A stretch of DNA of 64,000 nucleotides from Nitrosomonas ureae (GCF_001455205.1 NZ_CP013341.1:1984001-2048000), one strand, 5' to 3'. Positions 44,601-55,778 are shown, counted from the first letter of the stretch. Notes: generated from the letters alone by a model not told the origin. Program-made: numbers and translations.

Positions 44601-46437
44601 AGGCGGCGATGATATTATGATGGGTTTGGCTGGTGCCGATCGGAACGATGGCGCCAGCGGCTTTGACTGGACTGGGAATGTTGGCAGCACAGTGGCTGCA
44701 AATATTGATTTGGCCAGACTCCTTGTTCCAGGTCCCTTTGTAGATACCGCTGATCGTTTCGATCTGGTTGAAGCTGCATCGGGATGGAATCAAAACGACA
44801 TCATACGAGGTGACGATCGTACCAACGTTGAACTGGAGCTGGTAGATCCAGTCACCGGGCAAAACAACGCGCTGGATAACGTCAATCAACTCAACGGAAC
44901 GCATACGGCTGCTGAACGGATTGGCATGATCAGTGGGTTGAGTGCGTTGCTGGATGGAGCTACGAGTTTCAGCTCCGGCAACATCTTAATTGGTGGTGGC
45001 GGTAGTGATTCAATTGAAGGCCGCGGCGGTGACGACATTATCGATGGTGATGCCTGGTTGAATGTCCGCATCAGCGTCCGTACCGATCCCAATAACCCTG
45101 CAACGCAAGTTGCAAGCTTCCCCAATATGACGCCTGCGCTGCGTACTGCGATGCAGAACGGCACGTACAGCCCCGATCAATTGGTGATTGTGCGTGAGAT
45201 TTTATCAAACAGTACCGGCGTCGATACCGCAGTGTATCAGGATGTATTTGCTAACTATGTTGTGAATGTTGATTCCACGGGCACTATATTCGTCGATCAT
45301 GCTAATCCTGCGACGGACGACGAAGGTAGTGACAGAGTTCGTAACGTTGAGCGGCTGCAGTTTGCAGACAGGATTGTCACTGTCGGAACTAACGGCGACG
45401 ATAACATGGTCGGCACGGCTGGCAATGATGTACTGATAGCCTTGGCTGGCAACGACACGCTGGATGGTTTGGATGGTGTGGATATCCTGAATGGTGGTGC
45501 GGATGACGATACCTATATCGTTGATACCACGACCGATACGATTGTAGAACTTGCCGGTGCTGCGGGTGGTACCGATACTGTTGAAAGCTCGGTGACCTAT
45601 ACACTGGGTCTCAACCTGGAGAACCTGACGCTTACCGGTACTGCAGCTAATGGCACGGGTAATAACGTGGCTAACGTGATCACCGGCAACGCCAGCAACA
45701 ACTTACTCACCGGTCTGGGAGGTAACGATACGCTGATAGCCGGGGGCGGTACGGATACACTGCGGGGCGGTTTGGATAACGACACGTATGTAATTAGCAA
45801 TTTACCGGTCACGATTACCGAGTTGCTTAATCAAGGTATCGATACGGTCGAAAGCTCGGTGACTTATACGCTTCTTGCCAACGTAGAGAACCTCACATTG
45901 ACCGGAGGAGATGCAATCAATGGTACCGGTAATGGTTTAGCCAATATTATTATCGGTAACAGTAACAACAATACGCTTAACGGCGGAGCCGGTCTCGATA
46001 CGTTGAATGGCGGTGATGGCAACGATACGCTGAATGGCGCAGCGGGCATCGATATACTCAATGGTGGTAATGGTGACGATACGCTGATTGGCGGGCCGAG
46101 TGCCGATACTTTGATAGGCGGAGCAGATGCGGATATCTTTGATTATCTTGCAGCTGTGGGTCATTCCAACCCGGCCAATAGAGATACCATCATGGATTTT
46201 GAAACGGGAATCGATACCATCGACCTGAGCGCGATCGATGCGAATGTGTTGGCTGCATTCCCCGGTAATCAAGCATTTATCTTTATCGGAAATGCCGCGT
46301 TCAGTGGCGGCGGACAGGTACGTTACGACTCTGGCTCAGGGCTGTTGCAAGCCAACATAAATGCAAATGCTGCGGCTGAGTTCGAAATTCAGTTATTTGG
46401 AGCGCCAACGCTGGTTGGGGGAGACTTGGTGCTGTAA
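41608..46437 (+). CDS. Animal-type haem peroxidase with RTX calcium-binding repeats
   Basis: The protein has 1609 residues. Residues about 30-800 are a peroxinectin-like haem peroxidase: FGQFFDHGLDLV (distal His, about 182), TVHTVFHAEHNRKI (about 430-442) and VVYRFGHSML (proximal His, about 528). Residues about 850-1510 hold many GGxGxDxU nonapeptides (GNDSLNGGDGNDII, GLDTLNGGDGNDTL). There is no signal peptide, and a C-terminal RTX part points to type I secretion. The architecture matches the Mn(II)-oxidising peroxidases (MopA-like) of Alphaproteobacteria. The gene begins a cluster with a multicopper oxidase and a SCO1-like protein. The T1SS genes are not in the window. Confidence 0.9.
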   Translation: MANFSRTDLDFLLQQIAIADADSAAQQSGTFNALPGLVGDPLLPFGMRNVDGTYNNLEDGQSLFGAADRVFPRLLAPEFRPGENVPAGFGSPGQPVGSSTNYSQTSGLVFDSQPRLISNLIVDQTATNPAAVIANDGADPVEGIRADGTPFETFFIPNTTPDEGLSAPFNSWFTLFGQFFDHGLDLVNKGQSGTVFVPLQPDDPLFDPTPGAPNFMTLTRATNLPGNDGVIGTSDDGRNHINQTTPFVDQNQTYTSHPSHQVFLREYAINPNTGDPVSTGNLLEGSGGLGGLATWADIKAQAHTMLGLNLTDVDVTNLPLLATDTYGKFIPGPNGYAQLVLPGNNLLEGDPTANGGLGINIPANVVRTGHAFLDDIAHNAAPRNSNGSMKTEDGDNVINPGLPAAGEYDGELLDAHFITGDGRGNENIGLTTVHTVFHAEHNRKIQEIKDLITDSGDPAFINQWKLPGNQWDGEKLFQAARFATEMQYQHLVFEEFARKVQPNVDVFIGYDSTIDPAIMAEFAHVVYRFGHSMLTETVARTDADGNTDDIGLIQAFLNPVEFADGYADNLDAAAAVVRGMTKQVGNEIDEFVTEALRNNLVGLPLDLPTINMTRARDTGIPGLNDARRMFFDDSGLSAVAPYVSWNDFGAELRHPESLVNFIAAYGNHPSIAAATTNADKRAAAQDLIDNNSDFMNSDNGFTTANTGLDSVDFWIGGLAEAQAPFGGLLGSTFNFVFETQMENLQNGDRFYYLARTAGLDFLTQLEENSFAEMIMRNLPDVKHLPFDVFSTPTYTFEAGAQNPSGPIINDPDTPYNEVALLRRDTSLGPNTIRYNGGEHIVMGGTDGVNRLRAGIGDDTVWGDGGNDRIEGNAGNDSLNGGDGNDIITDTSGDDNIKGGDGHDVINGGAGINLILGGSGDDFVVTGNDISEVFAGPGNDFIFGNAPNEVMQGNEGDDWIQTGTADGSTGDNFDPFNRDPIRGNDMFVGSGGLDEFIGEGGDDIMMGLAGADRNDGASGFDWTGNVGSTVAANIDLARLLVPGPFVDTADRFDLVEAASGWNQNDIIRGDDRTNVELELVDPVTGQNNALDNVNQLNGTHTAAERIGMISGLSALLDGATSFSSGNILIGGGGSDSIEGRGGDDIIDGDAWLNVRISVRTDPNNPATQVASFPNMTPALRTAMQNGTYSPDQLVIVREILSNSTGVDTAVYQDVFANYVVNVDSTGTIFVDHANPATDDEGSDRVRNVERLQFADRIVTVGTNGDDNMVGTAGNDVLIALAGNDTLDGLDGVDILNGGADDDTYIVDTTTDTIVELAGAAGGTDTVESSVTYTLGLNLENLTLTGTAANGTGNNVANVITGNASNNLLTGLGGNDTLIAGGGTDTLRGGLDNDTYVISNLPVTITELLNQGIDTVESSVTYTLLANVENLTLTGGDAINGTGNGLANIIIGNSNNNTLNGGAGLDTLNGGDGNDTLNGAAGIDILNGGNGDDTLIGGPSADTLIGGADADIFDYLAAVGHSNPANRDTIMDFETGIDTIDLSAIDANVLAAFPGNQAFIFIGNAAFSGGGQVRYDSGSGLLQANINANAAAEFEIQLFGAPTLVGGDLVL

Positions 46438-46453
46438 GCACCAGGGAAGGGAG

Positions 46454-46491
46454 TGACATCCATCAAAATTGCTTTTATTTGATGGATGTCA
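46454..46491 (+). terminator. Hairpin between the peroxidase and multicopper oxidase genes
   Basis: A 14-bp perfect stem (TGACATCCATCAAA at 46454-46467 with 46478-46491) stands 17 bases after the peroxidase stop. There is no T-run. It may attenuate transcription into the oxidase gene or protect the message end. Confidence 0.65.
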
Positions 46492-46577
46492 ATATAAGTT
46501 TGACAGGGCCTATACATAATCAAGACGCACCCAAAGTGTGAATTTAAATAATAATTTTAGAGTAGGAGGGTATTATC

Positions 46578-48419
46578 ATGAAAAATGGAGAGTATGAATC
46601 CGATCGGGGTAACACCGCTGATTCGGATTCTCCTTCCAATGAATCGCGGCGTGCGTTCTTTAAAACAACGGGCGCAGCGGTTCTGGCCGCACCGGCCATT
46701 TTAACTTCTCGCAAAAGTTCGGCGCAGTTACTTCCGGAAGATGAATCGTTACCACCCAGCCCGCGCACTACGCCCTGGAAGAAAGAGTTACCGGAAGCGA
46801 TTGAGTCGCTGGAGCAAACCGATCTGGCCAGTGGCACTTATCCGCCGCTATGCGATCCTCGCACTGCGGATGGAGAATGCGGACGTGCCAGCCATCAACG
46901 CTGGGAAGAGTTCTTTGGTATTGCAGATTACCCGCTTCAGCCTGGGCAGGCGGATACCTATGAGCTGCGTGCTACACCAATTGCCGATCATGAGTTTCAT
47001 CCGGATTACGAAAAACAACTGGTGTGGAATTACGTAGGTAAAGATGGTTATACGAATCCGGTGATTCGTGCACGTTACGGGCGTCCCGTTATTTTGCGTT
47101 TGTACAACGATTTACCTGCGAATCATAGCGGTTTTGGCACGCCGGAAATCAGCTTGCATTTGCATAACTTGCATACGCCTTCGGAGAGCGATGGTTTCCC
47201 CGGTGATTATTTCAGTGCAACCAAAGCCGGACCTACTTTGAATGGTCCGGGTCAATTCAAGGATCATTTTTATCCCAACGTCTATGCGGGGTACGATGAG
47301 TTCCCAAAAAGTCCGAGCAATCCCGTGGGCGGCGATAAGCGCGAAGCGCTGGGAACGTTGTGGTACCACGATCATTGCCTGGATTTTACCGCTTCCAACG
47401 CTAACCGTGGTATGGCCGGTTTTTATTTAATCTACGATGAGCTGGATTCAAATGACGAGCATGATCCGAATCCGGCAGCTTTAAGATTGCCCAGCGGTGC
47501 TTATGATTATCCGTTGGCATTCCAGGATAAGCGCTTTGATGCGAATACGATACAAGTCTTCAATGAATTGGATTCGGAAGGTACCTTAGGCGATAAGGTA
47601 ACGGTCAACGGCAAGATCGAGCCCGTGTTGAAAGTAGCCAGCCGCAAGTATCGCCTGCGGTTACTCAATGCCGGACCTTCACGTTTTTATCAGTTTCATT
47701 TGGTTACGGCCAACAATGTACAACAGTCTTTCACCTATATCGCCAACGATGGTAATTTACTGCCTAAGCCGTTGCTGAACCGCAAGAATGTCCGTCTGGG
47801 CGTGGCCGAGCGTGCCGATATCGTAGTGGATTTTTCTGCATATCCACTGGGTACCGAGTTGTACCTGGTAAACCGCTGGGAGCAAACCAGTTCGCGCGGA
47901 CCCAAAGGTGTCAAAGGGCCGGGAATGAAGGTGCTCAAGATTATCGTTGATCGCGAGCCGGATGAGCCGGATGTCAGTCAGGTTCCGGCCAAGCTGCGCC
48001 CGATCCGCAGACCGACCGCTACGGAAATCGCGACTGCACCGGTCAGGTACTGGCGCTTTGAGCGCAAAAACGGCATGTGGGCGATCAATGACAAGTTTAT
48101 GAACGCCCGTTCCGCGGGTGCGCATATGGCCTTGGGCAGCTTTGAAATCTGGGAACTGGATAATCCGTCCGGCGGCTGGAGTCATCCGGTGCATATCCAT
48201 TTCGAAGAAGGGCATATCCTGAAACGTTATGTGAATGGCATTGAAGTGACTGTCCCTGTACATGAGAGAGGACGCAAGGATGTGTACGTACTGGGACCTA
48301 ATGAGAAAATAAGAGTATTTATTCGGTTCCGGGATTTCCCCGGTAAGTATGTGATGCATTGCCACAATACGATCCATGAGGATAACGCCATGATGGTGCG
48401 TTGGGATATCTTGGGCTAA
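46578..48419 (+). CDS. Tat-exported multicopper oxidase
   Basis: The protein has 613 residues. A twin-arginine signal (ESRRAFFKTTGAAVL, about 23-37) leads to a periplasmic three-domain oxidase. Copper ligands lie in EISLHLHNLHTPSESDG (about 188-200), WYHDHCLDF (about 260), SHPVHIHFEEGHIL (about 535) and MHCHNTIHEDNAMMV (about 592), giving a type 1 site and a trinuclear cluster. The substrate is unknown: metal ions, phenols or nitrogen compounds are all possible. It is followed 21 bases later by a SCO1-like copper chaperone, which suits copper loading. Confidence 0.9.
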   Translation: MKNGEYESDRGNTADSDSPSNESRRAFFKTTGAAVLAAPAILTSRKSSAQLLPEDESLPPSPRTTPWKKELPEAIESLEQTDLASGTYPPLCDPRTADGECGRASHQRWEEFFGIADYPLQPGQADTYELRATPIADHEFHPDYEKQLVWNYVGKDGYTNPVIRARYGRPVILRLYNDLPANHSGFGTPEISLHLHNLHTPSESDGFPGDYFSATKAGPTLNGPGQFKDHFYPNVYAGYDEFPKSPSNPVGGDKREALGTLWYHDHCLDFTASNANRGMAGFYLIYDELDSNDEHDPNPAALRLPSGAYDYPLAFQDKRFDANTIQVFNELDSEGTLGDKVTVNGKIEPVLKVASRKYRLRLLNAGPSRFYQFHLVTANNVQQSFTYIANDGNLLPKPLLNRKNVRLGVAERADIVVDFSAYPLGTELYLVNRWEQTSSRGPKGVKGPGMKVLKIIVDREPDEPDVSQVPAKLRPIRRPTATEIATAPVRYWRFERKNGMWAINDKFMNARSAGAHMALGSFEIWELDNPSGGWSHPVHIHFEEGHILKRYVNGIEVTVPVHERGRKDVYVLGPNEKIRVFIRFRDFPGKYVMHCHNTIHEDNAMMVRWDILG

Positions 48420-48440
48420 GAAAAGAGAGAGGGGGATATC

Positions 48441-49133
48441 ATGAATAAAGAAAATAATGAACCCGTGGGTTCACGCAGGGAAATACTGGCCGGCATGGGA
48501 TTGGCGGCGTTGGGTCTGATTGGACTGAATTCGGCTTGGCAGAAGCTGAGTTTCACTGAGAACCAACCCGCGCTCAATCCCAATATCAGAAAATACAAAC
48601 CGGCGGATAGCGCCACGCCGTTTCCGAACGTTACGTTGTATACGCATGAAGGCGAGGCGGTAAAGTTTTATGACGACCTGATCCGCGACAAAGTGGTTGC
48701 GATCAACATGATGTATTCGCAATGTTCCGGCATTTGCCCGAAATCGACGGCGAATTTGAGAGAAGTGCGAAATATGCTGGGTGAGCGTGCGGGGCGTGAT
48801 GTTTTCATGTATTCCATCACGTTGGATCCTAAGCGGGATACGCCGGAATTGCTTAAGCAATATGCTGAGCGCTATGGCATTCGGGATGGCTGGAAATTTC
48901 TGACGGGCGCGCCGGAAGATATCGAGTTGATCCGCTACCGGCTGGGTTTTTATGATGTCGAGGAAGACGTGGATAACATCAAGGAAAATCATACCGGCAT
49001 GGTGCGCATTGGCAATGATGAACGTAAACGCTGGAGCATGGCGCCCGCGTTGTCTGATCCGATTCAAATCATGGCAACCATCAATCATCTGGATCCAAAG
49101 GTTGTGCATACCTACGAGCCGATGCATTCTTAA
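48441..49133 (+). CDS. SCO1/SenC-like copper chaperone
   Basis: The protein has 230 residues. The N-terminus has a Tat-like motif and a hydrophobic stretch (SRREILAGMGLAALGLIGL), so it is exported or membrane-anchored. The thioredoxin-like fold carries the copper site: CSGICP (about 94-99) and ENHTGMV with the third ligand His. SCO proteins insert copper into oxidases. Its place directly after the multicopper oxidase suggests that enzyme as its client. GAGAGAGGGGG precedes the start. Confidence 0.88.
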   Translation: MNKENNEPVGSRREILAGMGLAALGLIGLNSAWQKLSFTENQPALNPNIRKYKPADSATPFPNVTLYTHEGEAVKFYDDLIRDKVVAINMMYSQCSGICPKSTANLREVRNMLGERAGRDVFMYSITLDPKRDTPELLKQYAERYGIRDGWKFLTGAPEDIELIRYRLGFYDVEEDVDNIKENHTGMVRIGNDERKRWSMAPALSDPIQIMATINHLDPKVVHTYEPMHS

Positions 49134-49312
49134 GTTTTAAGCCGATTCATCAGCCATTCCGCTATTTTGGTGGAGTGGCTGTTTCCAAAAGTTATCCCGT
49201 TGCCGTTTTTACGATCATTAGGCTTCACGATAACTCGGTTATCATTAGTCATGGATTTTCATGAATGCCGCTGAATAATGTGCGGTATAGTTTCTTCAAG
49301 TTTTGAATTAAT

Positions 49313-49843
49313 TTGAAATTGCCCCAAGTCAGTCAAGTATTGCCTTTAACATCATTGGATGTCTCAGAGATTGCTGCATTGGCGCGAACAATCTGGCAAC
49401 ATCATTATGCGCCTATTATTTCAACGGCTCAGATTGACTATATGCTGACGCAACGATATGAGCCAACACTGATTGAGAACCAGCTCAAGGATCCAACTAT
49501 TTGGTGGAGGAAGCTGATTCTGGATCGGACCATTATAGGTTTTTCCTGCTGTATGCTTACCGGGCAGCCAAATGAGCTGAAAATTGATAAACTGTATGTC
49601 CATTGTGATCATCATCGCAAAGGCTATGGGGCGATGCTAGTGGCGGATGCAGTTAACCTCATGCGAAGTAACGATTTGCAGTCCCTGATACTCACAGTCA
49701 ATAAACGCAACCATAGCGCTATCGCAGCTTATCAGCAGTATGGGTTTGAAATTGCGGGGGATAGTGTTGTCGATATCGGGGGAGGTTTCGTGATGAATGA
49801 TTTTTTGATGACGCTGACAGATATGAGCCGTTGGAATACGTGA
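49313..49843 (+). CDS. GNAT-family N-acetyltransferase
   Basis: The frame gives 176 residues from a TTG start at 49313; no better in-frame ATG is near. The acetyl-CoA site is seen in LKIDKLYVHCDHHRKGYGAM, followed by LTVNKRNHSAIAAYQQYGF, both typical of GNAT folds. The substrate is unknown. It ends four bases before dapF and is probably in the same transcript. Confidence 0.8.
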   Translation: MKLPQVSQVLPLTSLDVSEIAALARTIWQHHYAPIISTAQIDYMLTQRYEPTLIENQLKDPTIWWRKLILDRTIIGFSCCMLTGQPNELKIDKLYVHCDHHRKGYGAMLVADAVNLMRSNDLQSLILTVNKRNHSAIAAYQQYGFEIAGDSVVDIGGGFVMNDFLMTLTDMSRWNT

Positions 49844-49846
49844 TCG

Positions 49847-50674
49847 ATGAAATTAAAATTTACCAAAATGCAGGGCTTGGGAAATGATTTTGTGGTCTTG
49901 GATGGTATCAATCAAGCGGTGAATCTTGACCGGCAGCAAATTCGCCGGCTTGCGGACCGGCATTTCGGAATTGGCTGTGATCAGCTTTTGCTGGTGGAAC
50001 AAGCGCAGGGCCAGGCAGATTTTCGCTATCGTATTTTCAATGCCGACGGCGGCGAGGTTGAGCAGTGTGGCAATGGAGCACGGTGTTTTGTGCGCTATGT
50101 ACATGATCATGGTTTGACGCAAAATAGTGAGATCCATATCGAAACTTTGAGCGGTGTGATATCACCCAGGCTGGAAAATAATGGAAATATCACGGTGAAT
50201 ATGGGAAAACCGATATTCGAACCGGAGCGGATCCCGTTTATTGCTGACCAATGCGCACTGACTTACCAACTTGAATTACCGGATAGCCCGGTTACAATAT
50301 GTGCATTGTCGATGGGGAATCCGCATGCTGTGCGTGTGGTGACAGATATCGCGCGTGCACCGGTGGCAACCGAAGGTGCGTTGATTGAACAGCACCGGCG
50401 TTTTCCTAATAAGGTCAATGTGGGTTATCTGCAAGTGATTGATCGGAATCATATCAAGTTACGCGTATTTGAGCGTGGCGCAGGTGAGACGCTGGCTTGT
50501 GGAACAGGCGCGTGTGCTGCTGTCGTGGCGGGCGTCAATCTGGGTTTGTTGGATCGTCAGGTAGTCGTGAGTACGCAAGGCGGTGAGTTGACAATCAGCT
50601 GGCAAGGTCACGGTGAGCCGGTCTGGATGACCGGACCGGCAGTCACGGTATTTGAAGGTGAGATTAATTTGTAA
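49847..50674 (+). CDS. dapF: Diaminopimelate epimerase
   Basis: The protein has 275 residues, normal for DapF. The first half begins [20 protein letters not shown] and has catalytic Cys in [12 protein letters not shown]; the second has [14 protein letters not shown]. It converts LL- to meso-diaminopimelate for lysine and peptidoglycan synthesis. It heads the common dapF-DUF484-xerC gene order. Confidence 0.95.
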   Translation: MKLKFTKMQGLGNDFVVLDGINQAVNLDRQQIRRLADRHFGIGCDQLLLVEQAQGQADFRYRIFNADGGEVEQCGNGARCFVRYVHDHGLTQNSEIHIETLSGVISPRLENNGNITVNMGKPIFEPERIPFIADQCALTYQLELPDSPVTICALSMGNPHAVRVVTDIARAPVATEGALIEQHRRFPNKVNVGYLQVIDRNHIKLRVFERGAGETLACGTGACAAVVAGVNLGLLDRQVVVSTQGGELTISWQGHGEPVWMTGPAVTVFEGEINL

Positions 50675-50688
50675 TCAATCAAGGAACT

Positions 50689-51399
50689 ATGATGAAACCG
50701 GAAGAAGTTGCACAGTATTTGCAGGAACACCCGCAGTTCTTCAATCAGTATGCTGATTTGCTGGCGGATCTTCAAATCTCCCACCCGCAGGATGAAAAAG
50801 TAATCTCGCTCAATGAGAGACAAATCATTGCATTACGGGAAAGAAACCGGGTACTGCAGGATAAGCTGCTGGAGCTGATCAGCTTTGGTGAAGAAAACGA
50901 TGCGATCGGAGAGAAGATGCATCGTTTGGTAATCGCTTTGCTTTCTGTTTCGAATATCGATGAATTGTTCCATGCCCTGTACTTCAGTTTGAAAGAGGAT
51001 TTTGCTATTCCACTAGTGGCCATGCGGCTCTGGAATGTTGCTAATGCCGCAAAATCCAATGCTGAATTCACTTCTGTCAGCGAGGATGTGCGTACCATTG
51101 CCGAGAGTCTGCCGCAACCCTATTGCGGTAATCATATCGCGGATGAAATCAAGCAATGGTTCGGAGAGGGTGCCGAGCATCTCAACTCGTTTGCGATGAT
51201 TCCTTTGAATACTGCGCGAACCATTGGTTTAGTCGTTCTGGGCAGTCCTGATGCCGAGCGGTTTTATACTGAAATGGGAACGTTGCATCTGAAACGGTTA
51301 GGGGAATTGGTGTGCACTACCGTGACACGTTACGACCAGGCCGAAACCGTGGGTGGTTTGGCCGATCAGCAGAATGTGATCGATGACCAGCACTCCTGA
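50689..51399 (+). CDS. DUF484 family protein
   Basis: The 236-residue protein has an N-terminal helical part (VAQYLQEHPQFFNQYADLLA), a coiled coil (IIALRERNRVLQDKLLELIS) and a GAF-like fold, the usual DUF484 make-up. Its function is unknown. The family is found between dapF and xerC in many proteobacteria. Its 3' end overlaps xerC by 17 bases. Confidence 0.9.
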   Translation: MMKPEEVAQYLQEHPQFFNQYADLLADLQISHPQDEKVISLNERQIIALRERNRVLQDKLLELISFGEENDAIGEKMHRLVIALLSVSNIDELFHALYFSLKEDFAIPLVAMRLWNVANAAKSNAEFTSVSEDVRTIAESLPQPYCGNHIADEIKQWFGEGAEHLNSFAMIPLNTARTIGLVVLGSPDAERFYTEMGTLHLKRLGELVCTTVTRYDQAETVGGLADQQNVIDDQHS

Positions 51400-52276
51400 A
51401 CTGCGAGCTGTTGCTTATATCGATCATCTGGCTTATGAGCGACGCTTGTCGCCGCTGACTTGTAAAAGCTATGCACGTGATATTCGCGCTTTGTTGAAGC
51501 ATCTGGGTACGGATGATTTAGCGCAGGTGCAATCACCCAATATCCGTCAAGCGATTGCGCAACTTCACGGTAAAGGGCTTGGCGGCAGAAGTTTGGCTAG
51601 AATGTTATCCGCTTGGTGTGGTTTTTATAATTTTTTAATTCGTAAACACGGTTTTCAGCATAATCCTTGCCATGCGGTGCGTGTTCCCAAATCCCCGCAG
51701 AAATTACCACATGCCCTATCACCTGATGAGGCTACACGGCTGTTGCAATTTCCCGTTGAGAATATTTTGCTGGCCCGCGATAGCGCCATGTTTGAGCTAT
51801 TCTATTCCTCCGGCTTAAGGCTGGCGGAATTGACGCAGCTTCGGCCTGAGGATGTTCATTTTGCGGAAGGAACAGTCAGGGTTCTGGGCAAAGGCGGCAA
51901 AGCCCGCATTGTTCCGGTAGGCGAATATGCGCTGCACTCGATAACAACGTGGTTGGCGTTACGGTTGCAGATTATCAAACCGAATGTTACTGCACTTTTT
52001 TTATCCCAACGCGGTGATGCGATCAGTATGCGCGCTATTGCTTATCGACTGAAAAGCAGGGCGAGACAGCAGGGCCTGCACCAAAATGTACATCCGCATG
52101 TTTTGCGGCATTCGTTTGCTTCCCATGTGTTGCAATCCAGTGGTGATTTACGTGCAGTTCAGGAAATGCTTGGGCATGCCCATATAACATCCACTCAAGT
52201 GTATACCCATCTTGATTTTCAACATCTGGCAAAGATTTACGATGCTGCACATCCACGAGCCAAGAAAAGAAATTAA
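51383..52276 (+). CDS. xerC: Site-specific tyrosine recombinase XerC
   Basis: This 297-residue protein has the N-terminal SAM-like core-binding domain (HLAYERRLSPLTCKSYARD) and the catalytic domain with the tyrosine recombinase set: SSGLRLAELTQL (Arg), LGKGGKARIVPVG (Lys), HPHVLRHSFASHVL (His-x2-Arg), LGHAHITSTQVYTH (His and Tyr). With XerD it resolves chromosome dimers at dif. The gene order with dapF and DUF484 supports XerC rather than a phage integrase. A weak hairpin with T's (52275-52295) follows. Confidence 0.93.
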   Translation: MTSTPELRAVAYIDHLAYERRLSPLTCKSYARDIRALLKHLGTDDLAQVQSPNIRQAIAQLHGKGLGGRSLARMLSAWCGFYNFLIRKHGFQHNPCHAVRVPKSPQKLPHALSPDEATRLLQFPVENILLARDSAMFELFYSSGLRLAELTQLRPEDVHFAEGTVRVLGKGGKARIVPVGEYALHSITTWLALRLQIIKPNVTALFLSQRGDAISMRAIAYRLKSRARQQGLHQNVHPHVLRHSFASHVLQSSGDLRAVQEMLGHAHITSTQVYTHLDFQHLAKIYDAAHPRAKKRN

Positions 52277-52355
52277 ACCCCGATAGGGTTTTTCTAACAA
52301 AATTGGCTAGGCTTTATACGTTATAATCGAATTTTGTAACGCAATAAGAAATTTC

Positions 52356-52877
52356 ATGACAACAATTGTTTCAGTAAGGCGTGGCCATCACGTTGCATTG
52401 GGTGGCGATGGCCAGGTAACGCTTGGTGCCGTAGTGGCCAAATCCAGCGCCCGTAAAGTCCGTAGGCTTTATCATGACAAAATTCTGGCCGGATTTGCCG
52501 GTGGAACCGCCGATGCTTTTACCTTGTTCGAAAGGTTTGAAGGGAAGTTGGAAGCTCATCATGGGCATATCATGCGTGCTGCGGTTGAATTGGCCAAAGA
52601 CTGGCGTACCGATCGTATTTTGCGCCGATTGGAGGCTATGCTGGTGGTGGCCAATGAAGAGGCAACGCTGATTGTTACCGGTGCTGGCGATATTATCGAA
52701 CCTGAGCTGGGTATAGCCGCGATCGGTAGCGGTGGTTCATACGCACTGGCCGCCGCGCGTGCTTTATTGGAAAATACGGATCTACCCCCCCAAGAAATCG
52801 TGAAAAAAGCGCTGACCATTGCAGGTGATATCTGTATTTATACCAATCAGGATCATATTATCGAAATGATCGATTGA
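52356..52877 (+). CDS. hslV: ATP-dependent protease peptidase subunit HslV
   Basis: This 173-residue protein has Thr2 ([19 protein letters not shown]) as the catalytic nucleophile after Met removal. The other family motifs, [15 protein letters not shown] and [17 protein letters not shown], are present. HslV forms a dodecameric chamber that works with HslU. The hslU gene follows 112 bases later. Confidence 0.95.
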   Translation: MTTIVSVRRGHHVALGGDGQVTLGAVVAKSSARKVRRLYHDKILAGFAGGTADAFTLFERFEGKLEAHHGHIMRAAVELAKDWRTDRILRRLEAMLVVANEEATLIVTGAGDIIEPELGIAAIGSGGSYALAAARALLENTDLPPQEIVKKALTIAGDICIYTNQDHIIEMID

Positions 52878-52989
52878 ATTTCTCGCTAAGCAAAAGAATT
52901 TTTATCCATGCGAAGGTTTAGGCTATTAACTTGTTGGATCGATAGCTTAGACCGGTGTTTACATTACATCTATTACAAAATCTGAAACC

Positions 52990-54321
52990 ATGTCACAAAT
53001 GACCCCGCAGGAAATTGTTCACGAACTGGACAAACATATTATTGGCCAGGACTCAGCCAAACGGGCTGTTGCGATCGCGCTGAGAAATCGCTGGCGCCGC
53101 CAGCAGGTCGCTGATCCTCTGCGTCAGGAAATCACACCGAAGAATATTCTGATGATCGGGCCAACCGGTGTAGGGAAGACCGAAATTGCGCGCCGACTGG
53201 CCAAGCTCGCAAATGCGCCTTTTATCAAGATCGAAGCCACTAAATTTACTGAAGTTGGCTATGTCGGGCGTGATGTTGATTCAATTATTCGTGATCTGGC
53301 GGAAACAGCAGTGAAAGAGTCACGTGAAAGAGAAACCCGCAAGAAGCAACCGCTTGCGGAAGATCATGCGGAAGATCGTATTCTCGATGCGCTATTGCCG
53401 GGTTCCAGGGATTTCGGAGCGCCAGTGAATCCTGAAGACCACAATAATTTGACGCGCCAAAAGTTTCGTAAAAAACTGCGCGAAGGGGAGTTGGATGATA
53501 AGGAAATTGAGATCGAAGTAGCGGCTTCACGCGCCAGCATGGAAATTTTTGCGCCGCCGGGAATGGAAGATCTGACCTCACAAATTCAAGGCATGTTTCA
53601 GAATATGACCGGTGAGAGAAAGAAAACCCGCAAATTGACGATTCGCGAAGCAAAAAAGATACTGCTGGAAGAAGAAGCTGCGAAAATGGTCAATGACGAG
53701 GAGCTGAAACTTTCCGCCCTGCAGAATGTAGAACAGAATGGTATCGTGTTTCTGGATGAAATAGACAAAATTGCCAGCCGGGCAAACAATGCCGGCGGGG
53801 ATGTTTCACGCCAGGGCGTGCAACGCGACCTGCTGCCTTTGGTGGAAGGTACCACCGTTTCCACTAAATACGGAATGATCAATACCGATCATATTCTGTT
53901 TATTGCCAGTGGTGCCTTTCATATGTCAAAACCTTCCGATTTGATTCCGGAGCTGCAAGGGCGTTTTCCTATCCGTGTTGAATTGGGCAGCTTGAGTGTG
54001 AGTGATTTTGAGCAGATTCTGACTAATACCGATGCTTGCCTCACGCGTCAGTATGAAGCACTATTGGCGACCGAGGGTGTTACATTGCAATTTGGCGATG
54101 ATGCGATCAAACGCTTGGCGGAAATTGCCCATTCTGTTAACAGTAAGACTGAGAATATTGGTGCCAGGCGCCTGCATACCGTGATCGAAAAGCTGCTTGA
54201 GGAGGTTTCTTATAATGCACCTAAACATAGCGGTGAAACCTTGATCATTGATGCGGCTTATGTTGATGAACGTCTTAAGGATTTGTCGCAGAGCGAGGAT
54301 TTGGCAAGATATGTGTTGTGA
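52990..54321 (+). CDS. hslU: ATP-dependent protease ATPase subunit HslU
   Basis: This 443-residue protein is normal length. Walker A is [15 protein letters not shown], Walker B is [11 protein letters not shown], the pore loop is GYVGRDV, and the family's inserted I-domain lies between about residues 110 and 235. The C-terminus ends DLARYVL, the tail that docks on HslV. It unfolds substrates for HslV. A strong terminator follows at 54366. Confidence 0.96.
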   Translation: MSQMTPQEIVHELDKHIIGQDSAKRAVAIALRNRWRRQQVADPLRQEITPKNILMIGPTGVGKTEIARRLAKLANAPFIKIEATKFTEVGYVGRDVDSIIRDLAETAVKESRERETRKKQPLAEDHAEDRILDALLPGSRDFGAPVNPEDHNNLTRQKFRKKLREGELDDKEIEIEVAASRASMEIFAPPGMEDLTSQIQGMFQNMTGERKKTRKLTIREAKKILLEEEAAKMVNDEELKLSALQNVEQNGIVFLDEIDKIASRANNAGGDVSRQGVQRDLLPLVEGTTVSTKYGMINTDHILFIASGAFHMSKPSDLIPELQGRFPIRVELGSLSVSDFEQILTNTDACLTRQYEALLATEGVTLQFGDDAIKRLAEIAHSVNSKTENIGARRLHTVIEKLLEEVSYNAPKHSGETLIIDAAYVDERLKDLSQSEDLARYVL

Positions 54322-54365
54322 TCGTTTCTTGCCGCTGTCAGTGGTAGTCTCAACCTTCCGGAAAC

Positions 54366-54393
54366 CCTGCGGTAAAACCGCAGGTTTTTTTTT
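54366..54393 (+). terminator. Intrinsic terminator after hslVU
   Basis: CCTGCGGT (54366-54373) pairs with ACCGCAGG (54377-54384) around AAA, followed by nine T. It separates hslU from the convergent dapE. Confidence 0.9.
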
Positions 54394-54403
54394 AATCGAA
54401 CTT

Positions 54404-55615
<1,212 letters not shown>

Positions 55616-55778
55616 CTAAGTTGGGGAGTTGATGTTTTTTAGGTTCCGGATTGCTTCTGTTTTTGATGCTTTTACCTATAATTGATAGGTAAGTAAACAT
55701 TTTTTTGTGAACAACAACGTATTGTGATGCGGCAGGTAAGAGGCCATCCGCGGAGCGGATGCTGGCAAATATGGATTT

